Part shown: positions 1-5,075 of the stretch, piece after piece | Position numbering within the stretch: the stretch's first letter is position 1 | Layout: each line of letters starts with the position of its first letter | Assembly (NCBI GenBank): GCA_023414155.1 | Contig: JAEZOG010000262.1 | Span: forward strand, 1 to 5,417 | Length of the DNA: 5,417 bases | Direction of reading: 5' to 3' | Source of the DNA: Cyanobacteria bacterium OH_CFB_184 | GTDB lineage: Bacteria > Cyanobacteriota > Vampirovibrionia > Gastranaerophilales > Gastranaerophilaceae | Made by a program: the position numbers and the translations under genes | The notes under the pieces: model-generated | Database searches by the model: none | What the model saw: the letters and a program-made list of their open reading frames with translations, nothing else | What the model was told of the DNA's origin: nothing

Positions 1-382
1 TAATAAAAACGGACAAGTTGGCGTAGGCTGTGCTAAAGCAGCTGAAGTTATCGTAGCTATTCAAAAAGCAGTAGCTGATGGTAGAAAAAACTTAATCAAT
101 GTGCCAATTTTCAAAACAACAATCCCACACCCAATCACAGGTCGTTCAGGCGCTGGTAGCGTTATGTTAAAACCTGCTTCACAAGGTACAGGGGTTATCG
201 CAGGTGGTGCTGTTCGTGCAGTACTAGAATTAGCTGGTATTGAGAACATCCTAAGCAAATCTTTAGGATCAAAATCTCCACTTAACGCAGCTTATGCAAC
301 AGTTGATGCATTAAAATCACTAAGATCATTCGGAGATGTTGCAAAAAAACGTGGTATTACACTTAAAGAAATGCTTAACTAA
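1..382 (+). CDS. rpsE: 30S ribosomal protein S5, 3' part (5' end outside window)
   Basis: Ribosomal protein S5 is a component of the 30S subunit, near the mRNA entry and decoding region, and contributes to translational accuracy. The reading frame is already open at base 2 and gives 126 visible residues, so the N-terminal domain and true start lie upstream; a GTG at 101 is internal and not a start. Family blocks that can be read are [11 protein letters not shown], the [20 protein letters not shown] segment, [19 protein letters not shown] and the C-terminal [17 protein letters not shown] and VAKKRGI stretches, all in the order expected for S5. The protein ends at TAA 380-382 and rpmD starts 14 bases later, so the two are almost certainly cotranscribed. 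The [15 protein letters not shown] and [13 protein letters not shown] wording resembles cyanobacterial S5 (recalled from memory). Identity is very secure; only the N-terminal part cannot be judged. Confidence 0.97.
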   Translation, partial: NKNGQVGVGCAKAAEVIVAIQKAVADGRKNLINVPIFKTTIPHPITGRSGAGSVMLKPASQGTGVIAGGAVRAVLELAGIENILSKSLGSKSPLNAAYATVDALKSLRSFGDVAKKRGITLKEMLN

Positions 383-396
383 AAGGAAGACTAAAA

Positions 397-585
397 ATGA
401 CAGATAAACTATCAAAAATACAAATAAAATTAATAAAAAGCTTAATCGGTTCAACTGAAAAGCAAAAAAGAGTCGTTTACGGCTTAGGACTTAAAAAAAC
501 AAACCAAGTTGTTGAACACTTTAACAGCCCAACAATTTTGGGAATGGTAAACAAAGTTTCACACCTTGTAGAAATCGTAAAATAG
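397..585 (+). CDS. rpmD: 50S ribosomal protein L30
   Basis: Ribosomal protein L30 is a small component of the large subunit. The 62 residues match the family's normal length of about 58-62. Readable family features are the first strand KIQIKLIKSLIGS, then EKQKRVVYGLGLKK followed by N-Q-V-V, and the C-terminal GMVNKVSHLVEIV block, which is diagnostic. A purine-rich ribosome binding site (AAGGAAG, about 383-389) precedes the ATG at 397. The position between rpsE and rplO is the standard one for bacterial spc-type operons. As far as I recall, photosynthetic cyanobacteria and plastids generally lack rpmD, so its presence beside otherwise cyanobacterial-looking proteins points to a different branch or another phylum. 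Identity is secure. Confidence 0.96.
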   Translation: MTDKLSKIQIKLIKSLIGSTEKQKRVVYGLGLKKTNQVVEHFNSPTILGMVNKVSHLVEIVK

Positions 586-599
586 TTTATAAAATTAAG

Positions 600-634
600 C
601 CTGTTGGCGAAGATTAAGATTAATGCCAAACAGG
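600..634 (+). repeat. Bulged hairpin in the rpmD-rplO spacer
   Basis: CCTGTTGGC (600-608) can pair with GCCAAACAGG (625-634), giving nine base pairs with one unpaired A, closed by a 16-base A+T-rich loop. It is the only G+C-rich patch in the 89-base gap between rpmD and rplO. No T-run follows (AAATTCTATAC), so it is not a canonical intrinsic terminator. It ends about 25 bases upstream of the rplO ribosome binding site (AAAGG, 660-664). A role in mRNA processing, stability or protein-binding autoregulation is possible but is inference only. Confidence 0.55.
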
Positions 635-674
635 AAATTCTATACTAAATTAAATTAAGAAAGGTAATTATAAA

Positions 675-1127
675 ATGTCAGAAAGAATAACTTTAGAAGA
701 TCTTAGACCTGCTGACGGCGCAACTAAAAATACAAAAAGAGTTGGTCGTGGAAGAGCTTCTGGTCACGGTAAAACAAGTTGTCGTGGTCACAACGGTGAA
801 GGCCAAAGATCTGGAAGATCAGCAAAAAGAGGCTTCGAAGGCGGACAAATGCCAGCTTATAGAAAAATGCCTAAATTAAAAGGATTTAATAACTTCAACG
901 CTATCAACTACGCAGAAATCAACGTATCTGATCTTGAAAAATTAGGTAAAACTGAAGTTGATTTAGAAGTTTTAAAAGAAGCTGGTAAAGCTCACAACTC
1001 TACAGCAGAACTTAGAGTTCTTGGCAACGGCGAAATAACAAAAGCAATCACTGTAAATGCTAGATATTTCACAGCTTCAGCTAAAGAAAAAATTGAAAAA
1101 GCAGGCGGAAAGGCTCAGTTAGTATAA
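675..1127 (+). CDS. rplO: 50S ribosomal protein L15
   Basis: Ribosomal protein L15 is a late-assembling 23S rRNA-binding protein of the large subunit. The 150 residues match the usual 145-150. The N-terminal tail reads LEDLRPADGATKNTKRVGRG then ASGHGKTSCRGH, followed by the diagnostic GFEGGQMPAYRKMPKLKGF (about residues 53-71) and a C-terminal alpha/beta domain ending in AGGKAQLV. One small departure is HNGEGQRSG where most bacteria have HKGQKARSG-like sequence. The ATG at 675 is preceded by AAAGG (660-664) with a 10-base spacer, and starts the conserved N-terminus. Its TAA overlaps the secY ATG by one base (TAATG at 1125-1129), which suggests translational coupling. It lies in the standard rpmD-rplO-secY order. 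Identity is secure. Confidence 0.97.
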   Translation: MSERITLEDLRPADGATKNTKRVGRGRASGHGKTSCRGHNGEGQRSGRSAKRGFEGGQMPAYRKMPKLKGFNNFNAINYAEINVSDLEKLGKTEVDLEVLKEAGKAHNSTAELRVLGNGEITKAITVNARYFTASAKEKIEKAGGKAQLV

Positions 1128-2470
1128 TGCAACAACTCAAAATTAAACCACCCACTATGGAAGAATTGATATCTATGTTTAAGGTATCAGGTCTAAAAGA
1201 AAAACTTATATTCACTTTATTGATGATTGCAGTTTTTCGTTTATGTACTCAACTTCCATTGTTTGGTATAAATAATGAGGTATTTGCTAATATTGCCGCA
1301 GGCAACAATATTATTGGCTTTTTAGATATGTTCTCGGGCGGTGCGCTTGGGAACGTATCTATAATTGCTCTTGGTATTGGACCTTACATTACATCATCAA
1401 TTATAATGCAGCTTTTAACCGTTGTTATACCGCATTTAGAACAACTTCAAAAAGAAGAAGGTGAAGCCGGAAGAAGAAAAATTTCACAATACACAAGATT
1501 ATTTACTGTAGTTATTGCAGCAATCCAATCTATCGTATTTTTCTTATTTCTAACTCACTCAGCATCTGCAGCTATTTTACCTGATGTAAACAAAGGTTTA
1601 TTCATGATCGGTTCAGTGCTTATATTAACGGCTGGTTCAGTCTTTACTATGTGGCTTTCTGAATTGATGACTGAAAAAGGCATCGGAAACGGTGCATCAA
1701 TGTTGATATTCTGCGGTATAATCAGCAAAATCCCATTTTACTCAAATCAAACCGGCATAATGGTAGCAAATGATCCACGTCTTCAACTTGGGTTAGTTTT
1801 ATTGTTAATTATTTTCTTTGCTACAATGCTTCTTATTGTTATATTACAGGAAGCTTCAAGAAAAGTAATTATCGTAAACCCTAAACGCCAAGTAGGAAAC
1901 AAGGTTTACGGAGGAATGAATACATTTATTCCTTTCAAATTAAATCCTGGTGGTGTAATGCCTATTATCTTTGCGGTTGCTATCTTGTTGTTCCCGACAA
2001 CTGTGTTGAGCATTGTTGGACAGTCAGATATATTGAAAGGACCATTAAAGGAAATAATAACTCAAAGCTCATTATGGTTCCATCCAGCCAGCATAAGCTA
2101 TAACGTTGTGTACTTCTTATTAATTGTTGGATTGACTTTCTTTTATGCATCAATTATGCCAAATATGCAGCCTAAAGAAATCGCTAATAATTTAAAGAAA
2201 CACGGCTCATCAATACCTGGTATCAAACCGGGTAAACCAACTGCTGAAGCTTTAGATAAGATTTTAAGCAGGGTAACATTCCTAGGTGCAGTAGGTCTTG
2301 GTACAATTGCATTAATTCCTTCACTAGGAAGCCATATTACCAACATCACTACACTACAAGGTCTTGGAGCGACTTCTCTAATAATCATGGTTGGGGTTGC
2401 ACTAGACTTTATAAATCAGATCAAAACACACTTGCTTTCAAGAAATTATGAAAGTTTCTTAAAAGAATAA
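1127..2470 (+). CDS. secY: Protein translocase subunit SecY
   Basis: SecY is the channel-forming inner-membrane subunit of the SecYEG translocon; it works with SecA or the ribosome to export or insert proteins. The 447 residues fit the family (about 430-450). Ten hydrophobic segments can be placed at roughly 25-44, 78-101, 122-143, 157-178, 186-204, 220-241, 276-298, 322-345, 384-402 and 408-430. Signatures are the plug region GFLDMFSGGALGNVS (64-78), GIGPYITSSIIMQLL (84-97), the cytosolic loop EGEAGRRKISQYTR (111-124), LMTEKGIGNG (180-189), PFKLNPGGVMPIIFA, and IPGIKPGKPT (363-372). That last loop normally has Arg in IPGIRPG; here it is Lys367. The start overlaps the rplO stop (TAATG), with AAAGG at 1109-1113 as a somewhat distant ribosome binding site. 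An intrinsic terminator follows about 25 bases after the stop. Wording is cyanobacterial-like. Identity is secure. Confidence 0.98.
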   Translation: MQQLKIKPPTMEELISMFKVSGLKEKLIFTLLMIAVFRLCTQLPLFGINNEVFANIAAGNNIIGFLDMFSGGALGNVSIIALGIGPYITSSIIMQLLTVVIPHLEQLQKEEGEAGRRKISQYTRLFTVVIAAIQSIVFFLFLTHSASAAILPDVNKGLFMIGSVLILTAGSVFTMWLSELMTEKGIGNGASMLIFCGIISKIPFYSNQTGIMVANDPRLQLGLVLLLIIFFATMLLIVILQEASRKVIIVNPKRQVGNKVYGGMNTFIPFKLNPGGVMPIIFAVAILLFPTTVLSIVGQSDILKGPLKEIITQSSLWFHPASISYNVVYFLLIVGLTFFYASIMPNMQPKEIANNLKKHGSSIPGIKPGKPTAEALDKILSRVTFLGAVGLGTIALIPSLGSHITNITTLQGLGATSLIIMVGVALDFINQIKTHLLSRNYESFLKE

Positions 2471-2495
2471 AAACTGTGAAACAAAATATAAATCC

Positions 2496-2528
2496 AAAAG
2501 GTAAATGATTTTTTTCGTTTACCTTTTT
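2496..2528 (+). terminator. Intrinsic terminator after secY
   Basis: A 13-base-pair stem forms between 2496-2508 (AAAAGGTAAATGA) and 2515-2527 (TCGTTTACCTTTT), with one T-G wobble and a six-base all-T loop. The right arm runs straight into a T-tract (2524-2528). It begins 25 bases after the secY stop and just before the adk promoter, so it should close the ribosomal-protein/secY operon, fully or partly. Confidence 0.85.
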
Positions 2529-2554
2529 GCATTATAATCCCCTGTCGAAAAATA

Positions 2555-2563
2555 TGCTATAAT
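2555..2563 (+). promoter_or_regulatory. Extended -10 promoter of adk-map
   Basis: TGC-TATAAT (TG at 2555-2556, hexamer at 2558-2563) is a perfect consensus -10 with the TGn extension, 33 bases before the adk ATG. No good -35 lies at 16-18 bases; TTGCAT at 2527-2532 is 25 bases away, too far. A second TATAAT at 2533-2538 has only a run of T in the -35 position and is less convincing. Its place right after the secY terminator supports independent transcription of adk and map. Confidence 0.7.
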
Positions 2564-2595
2564 GTTCGAGTCTAAAGTGTAATAGGGTTGTAAAA

Positions 2596-3252
2596 ATGAA
2601 AAAAGAATTAATTTTTATCGGGCCACCAGCTAGTGGCAAAGGAACTCAAACTGCAAGATTATCAAAAGAGTTAAATTTTCCTCATGTAGACACTGGTTCA
2701 TTACTTAGAAGCGCTATTAAAAATGAAACAGAAGCAGGGAAAATTGCAAAAAGCTACATCGAAAAAGGTCAACTTGTACCAAAAGAGCTTGTAGCAGAGA
2801 TAATTAAAGATCGACTAATGCAAGATGATGCAAAAAACGGTTTCATTTTAGATGGATACCCAAGAAGCATAGAACAAGCAGAAGCATTAGATGAGATGCT
2901 AAATGAAATAGATAAAGATATTGATGCTAAAATTAAAGTATTATACTTCGATATACCTATAGACAATTTAATCGAAAGAATAGTAAATAGAAGATCTTGT
3001 CCTTCATGTGGCGCGATTTTCAACGTAAAAACAATGCCAATCAAAAAAGAAGGTTTTTGCGATCACTGCGAAACACCTCTTGTAACAAGAGCTGATGATA
3101 CTGAAGAAATTGCAAAAGCAAGATTTAATACTTATTTTTCTGAAACTGCACCTCTTGTAGAATTCTATGAAAAGAGAGGGCAATTAGTCAGAATCAAAGC
3201 TGATGGTTCGATAGAAGATGTATACAGCAAATTAAAGGAAGCAATAGAATAA
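2596..3252 (+). CDS. adk: Adenylate kinase, long form with four-cysteine zinc lid
   Basis: Adenylate kinase catalyses the reversible reaction ATP + AMP = 2 ADP in the cytoplasm and keeps adenine nucleotides balanced. The 218 residues match the long bacterial form. Visible are the P-loop GPPASGKGTQ (9-18, Lys15), the AMP-site segment HVDTGSLLR (30-38), FILDGYPRS (83-91, Arg90), the lid start RRSCPSCGAIF with Cys135 and Cys138, Cys155 and Cys158 closing a likely zinc site with x2-x16-x2 spacing, then Arg165-Ala-Asp-Asp and Arg176. Oddities are Ser35 where TGD(M/L)LR normally has Asp, Asp32 where Ser is usual, and Tyr88 in place of Phe in DGFPR. AGGG at 2584-2587 is the ribosome binding site. 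Its TAA overlaps the map ATG by one base. In many bacteria adk follows secY, as here. Identity is secure; the substitutions are unlikely to abolish activity but are unusual. Confidence 0.96.
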   Translation: MKKELIFIGPPASGKGTQTARLSKELNFPHVDTGSLLRSAIKNETEAGKIAKSYIEKGQLVPKELVAEIIKDRLMQDDAKNGFILDGYPRSIEQAEALDEMLNEIDKDIDAKIKVLYFDIPIDNLIERIVNRRSCPSCGAIFNVKTMPIKKEGFCDHCETPLVTRADDTEEIAKARFNTYFSETAPLVEFYEKRGQLVRIKADGSIEDVYSKLKEAIE

Positions 3253-4007
3253 TGTCCATAACAAGAAAATCGAGAGAAGAAATAAAGCTAATTAAAAGAG
3301 CAGGCCACGTAGTTGCACTTGTTCATCAGGAAATGAAAAACCTTATAAAACCAGGTGTATCGACTAAATATCTCGATGAAATTGCTTACCAAATAATAAA
3401 AGACAACAAATGTGAGCCTTCATTTTTAGGCTACAATGGTTTTCCTGCAAGCATCTGTGCATCACTAAACGAAGAAGTCGTCCACGGAATTCCTTCTGAT
3501 AAAACAATATTAAAAGAAGGTGACATAATTGCAATCGATGTTGGGGCTACTTATAGAGGACTTGTCGGTGACGGAGCCTGGACCTACACAGTAGGAGACG
3601 TCTCTACAGACTGCAAAAAATTGCTCAAAGCTACAGAAGAATCTCTTTTAGCTGGTATTTCAAAAATGAGAAATGGCGCTTTATTAGATGAAGTCTCTGG
3701 AGCAATTGAAGATGTCGCAAACTCTTATGGACTAGGTATTGTAAGGCAATATGGAGGCCACGGAGTAGGCAGAAACATGCACGAAGAGCCTTTTGTCTTT
3801 AATTATAGAGTAGGCAATAAAACAGTCTTGAAAACTGGTATGACGATTGCAATTGAACCGATGTTAAACCTGGGAACAGACGACGTATATGTACTTGAAG
3901 ATGAATGGACTGTCGTAACAAAAGACCATTTGCCTTCTGCACACTTTGAGCATTCTGTACTTATAACAGACGATGGTCCAGAAATACTAACCAAGATTCA
4001 AGACTAA
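3252..4007 (+). CDS. map: Type I methionine aminopeptidase
   Basis: This enzyme removes the initiator methionine from nascent proteins when the second residue is small, working in the cytosol on deformylated chains near the ribosome exit. The 251 residues match the compact type I form without an N-terminal extension. The dinuclear metal ligands can all be placed: Asp96 (IAIDVG), Asp107 (GLVGDG), His170 (YGGHGVGR), Glu202 (IAIEPM) and Glu233 (HFEHS). Catalytic-site His79 (EVVHGIP) and His177 (MHEEP) are also present. The start is fixed by the TAATG overlap with adk and by AAGGAAG at 3235-3241, ten bases upstream. The stop is a double TAATAA. In many bacteria infA follows; here the next gene is a DUF151 nuclease with its own promoter. 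Identity is secure and the protein looks intact. Confidence 0.97.
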   Translation: MSITRKSREEIKLIKRAGHVVALVHQEMKNLIKPGVSTKYLDEIAYQIIKDNKCEPSFLGYNGFPASICASLNEEVVHGIPSDKTILKEGDIIAIDVGATYRGLVGDGAWTYTVGDVSTDCKKLLKATEESLLAGISKMRNGALLDEVSGAIEDVANSYGLGIVRQYGGHGVGRNMHEEPFVFNYRVGNKTVLKTGMTIAIEPMLNLGTDDVYVLEDEWTVVTKDHLPSAHFEHSVLITDDGPEILTKIQD

Positions 4008-4019
4008 TAAAATATAAAC

Positions 4020-4034
4020 CTATAAGTTATAGAC
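4020..4034. promoter_or_regulatory. Upstream operator-like palindrome, DUF151 gene
   Basis: CTATAA-G-TTATAG (4020-4032) is a perfect inverted repeat with a single central base, followed by AC. It carries the same TTATAGAC unit as the palindrome at 4063-4080 and lies just upstream of the probable -35 at 4042. It could be half of a two-site operator; in A+T-rich DNA chance cannot be excluded. Confidence 0.4.
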
Positions 4035-4041
4035 TAAAAGA

Positions 4042-4071
4042 TTGGTTATACTACATTTTTTAGTCTATAAT
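4042..4071 (+). promoter_or_regulatory. Promoter of the DUF151 nuclease gene
   Basis: TTGGTT (4042-4047) and a perfect TATAAT (4066-4071) are separated by 18 bases, a good sigma70-type promoter. Transcription should begin near 4078, about 30 bases before the ATG at 4108. The -10 lies inside two overlapping inverted repeats. TTATAGACTAAAA (4027-4039) pairs exactly with 4058-4070, and GTCTATAATATTATAGAC (4063-4080) is itself a palindrome. Occupation of these by a repressor, or RNA folding across them, would affect the gene directly. Confidence 0.7.
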
Positions 4072-4080
4072 ATTATAGAC
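4063..4080. promoter_or_regulatory. Palindrome over the -10 and start site, DUF151 gene
   Basis: GTCTATAATATTATAGAC is an 18-base perfect palindrome covering the -10 hexamer and the expected transcription start. Its arms repeat the TTATAGAC unit found at 4027-4034, and the two palindrome centres are about 45 bases apart. This is the arrangement expected for a dimeric repressor's operator pair, but no regulator is identified. Confidence 0.5.
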
Positions 4081-4107
4081 AACTACAAGTATAATAGGTT
4101 AAACAAA

Positions 4108-4617
4108 ATGATAGAAATGAGAGTAATGGGTATAGCCATAGACACAAGATCAGGCTCCCCAATAGTAGTTTTACACGATAAAGAAAATAGGAAAGCACTT
4201 CCAATATGGATAGGCTCCGCTGAAGCAAGCGCTATTATAAGAAAGATTGAAAACATAAACGTTTCAAGACCAATGACTCATGATCTATTGACTGATGTAA
4301 TCATCAAGACTGGTTTTGAAGTTGAGAAAATTGAAATAAATGACGTCGATAAAGAAACTTACTTTGCCACAATATTTTTAAGAGATGAAAATGACAAAGT
4401 AATTGAAATAGACGCAAGACCTTCAGATGCGATTGCTCTATCTATCAGAGCAGATGCACCGATATTTGTCACTGCAAATGTACTTGCAGATGGTTCAATA
4501 TCCTGCGACAACTCAAAAGATGAAGAAGAAGCAAAAGAATTTAGAGATTTTATTCAAAGTATCAAGCCTTCTGATTTTGAACGTTTAATGAAGGGCGATA
4601 CAGAATCTGATCAATAA
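4108..4617 (+). CDS. Bifunctional nuclease family protein (DUF151)
   Basis: Members of this family (bifunctional nuclease domain, DUF151) have been described as having DNase and RNase activity in plants and are widespread but poorly understood in bacteria. The 169-residue protein shows the whole domain: MIEMRVMGIAIDTRSGSPIV (1-20), the LPIWIG block followed by EA-x2-I (31-43), RPMTHDLL (54-61), TYFATIFLRD (84-93), IDARPSDAIALSIR (101-114) and PIF. A negatively charged tail ends in the FRDFIQSIKPSDFERL block (145-160). The ATG at 4108 is chosen because it begins the family's MIEM start and has AGG (4096-4098) nine bases upstream; a longer frame from a TTG at 4042 would run through the promoter. 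It sits alone after map with its own promoter. The tail and central motifs resemble cyanobacterial members. Family assignment is firm; the cellular role is unknown. Confidence 0.93.
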   Translation: MIEMRVMGIAIDTRSGSPIVVLHDKENRKALPIWIGSAEASAIIRKIENINVSRPMTHDLLTDVIIKTGFEVEKIEINDVDKETYFATIFLRDENDKVIEIDARPSDAIALSIRADAPIFVTANVLADGSISCDNSKDEEEAKEFRDFIQSIKPSDFERLMKGDTESDQ

Positions 4618-4774
4618 TTTCTATTGTATTTTTTACAGGAGACTTCATTTTTAGCTTAAAAAATGAAGAGTTGTAATTACCTTTGTAGAAATTCTTTATT
4701 TCTTCTTTTTCTAAATTTAACGCGCAGAGTCCAATGTAAGATTCGGTTTTTGTGAAATGATCAAAAAATTGCAT
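4562..4774 (-). CDS. Doubtful small ORF, antisense to the DUF151 3' end
   Basis: This 70-residue frame begins at an ATG (complement of 4772-4774) with AGGA about 11 bases upstream, and most of it occupies the otherwise empty gap between the DUF151 and DUF1858 genes. The product would start MQFFDHFTKTESYIGLCALN and is rich in Lys, Asn and aromatic residues, with no membrane segment and no family I recognise. In favour: an open frame of about 52 codons in noncoding A+T-rich DNA is fairly unlikely by chance. Against: its last 56 bases overlap the end of the DUF151 gene head to head, there is no terminator after its stop, and it uses codons (CGC, GCG, CTC) rare in the neighbours. It may be a remnant or spurious; treat as unproven. 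Confidence 0.3.
   Translation of the reverse strand: MQFFDHFTKTESYIGLCALNLEKEEIKNFYKGNYNSSFFKLKMKSPVKNTIEIIDQILYRPSLNVQNQKA
4612..4634 (+). terminator. Weak terminator-like element after the DUF151 gene
   Basis: CAATA (4612-4616) can pair with TATTG (4622-4626), followed by TATTTTTT (4627-4634). The stem is only five base pairs, A+T-rich and overlaps the stop codon, so it is a weak candidate. No better terminator is seen directly after this gene. Confidence 0.25.
4643..4668. repeat. Perfect hairpin downstream of the DUF151 gene
   Basis: CTTCATTTTT (4643-4652) pairs exactly with AAAAATGAAG (4659-4668) around a six-base loop. No T-run follows on either strand, so it is not a standard terminator. 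A consensus ribosome-binding sequence AGGAG (4637-4641) lies immediately upstream on the + strand without a sensible start codon at proper spacing. It may protect the 3' end of the DUF151 mRNA; function is not evident. Confidence 0.5.
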
Positions 4775-4798
4775 AATAGTTTTATTCCTGATTTAGTG

Positions 4799-4804
4799 TA
4801 TAAT
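4799..4804 (+). promoter_or_regulatory. -10 element of the DUF1858 gene
   Basis: A perfect TATAAT lies 53 bases upstream of the ATG at 4858, giving a leader of about 45 bases. No convincing -35 is found 16-18 bases upstream (A/T-rich ATAGTT); TTGCAT at 4769-4774 is 24 bases away. The spacer is A-rich and ends in a good ribosome binding site. Confidence 0.5.
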
Positions 4805-4857
4805 ATATTTAACAAAATCGCAAAGAAAATCAATCAAAAATACGAAAGGAAAAAACC

Positions 4858-5058
4858 ATGGCAAAAATTACAAAAGAAATGAGCATCATAGAAATAGTAC
4901 AAAATTATCCTGAATCACTTGAAGTATTTGCTAAATATGGACTAGGATGTATCGGATGCGCTGCTGCTAGATTTGAAAATTTAGAAGCAGGAGCAAAAGT
5001 TCACGGTGTTGATCCTGACAAAATGGTTGAAGAAATCAACGCAATAATAGGCGAATAA
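4858..5058 (+). CDS. DUF1858 redox-disulfide domain protein
   Basis: This 66-residue protein is a complete stand-alone DUF1858 domain, the family that includes the hybrid-cluster-protein-associated redox disulfide domain and the N-terminal part of ScdA/RIC-type iron-sulfur repair proteins. Visible are an N-terminal MSIIEIVQNYPESLEVFAKYGLG helix region (8-30), the paired cysteines Cys31-Ile-Gly-Cys34, then A-x2-FENLEAGAKVHGVD (36-52) and a closing helix KMVEEINAII. The CxxC pair could cycle between thiol and disulfide or bind a metal; the biochemical role is not established. The ATG at 4858 has AAAGGA (4845-4850) seven bases upstream. It is monocistronic: its own promoter lies before it and a strong palindromic terminator after it. 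No hybrid-cluster protein gene is adjacent, so context gives no partner. Family assignment is firm. Confidence 0.9.
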   Translation: MAKITKEMSIIEIVQNYPESLEVFAKYGLGCIGCAAARFENLEAGAKVHGVDPDKMVEEINAIIGE

Positions 5059-5075
5059 TATTATTAAATTCATAA

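Noticed and set aside
61..258. - strand ORF of 65 codons inside rpsE
   Set aside because: It is a shadow of the S5 frame with no supporting signals.
101..382. GTG at 101 as the start of a short S5-like ORF
   Set aside because: The same frame is open to base 2 and encodes further S5 sequence ([13 protein letters not shown]), so the GTG is internal and the gene is simply cut by the window edge.
641..646. TATACT as a -10 of an rplO promoter
   Set aside because: No -35 at acceptable spacing and no TGn extension; the operon context explains transcription of rplO.
2143..2388. - strand ORF of 81 codons inside secY
   Set aside because: It is antisense to a secure, well-conserved coding region; no ribosome binding site or family likeness.
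2769..3044. - strand ORF of 91 codons inside adk
   Set aside because: Its Ile/Ser-rich translation is typical of the reverse complement of a Lys/Glu-rich gene; adk is clearly the real gene.
3803..3994. - strand ORF of 63 codons inside map
   Set aside because: It lies wholly antisense to conserved metal-ligand motifs of map and has no features of its own.
4027..4070. Inverted repeat after map as an intrinsic terminator
   Set aside because: The T-run is in the stem and no T-tract follows the right arm; the element coincides with a strong promoter, so an operator or regulatory reading fits better.
4042..4107. TTG at 4042 as the start of the DUF151 protein, adding 22 residues
   Set aside because: The extension would be translated from the -35/-10 region and has no family resemblance; the MIEM start at 4108 matches the family and has a ribosome binding site.
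4663..4755. + strand 30-codon frame starting at the ATG in the hairpin's right arm
   Set aside because: The only ribosome-binding sequence is over 20 bases away and the ATG is within a hairpin arm; the composition is not persuasive.
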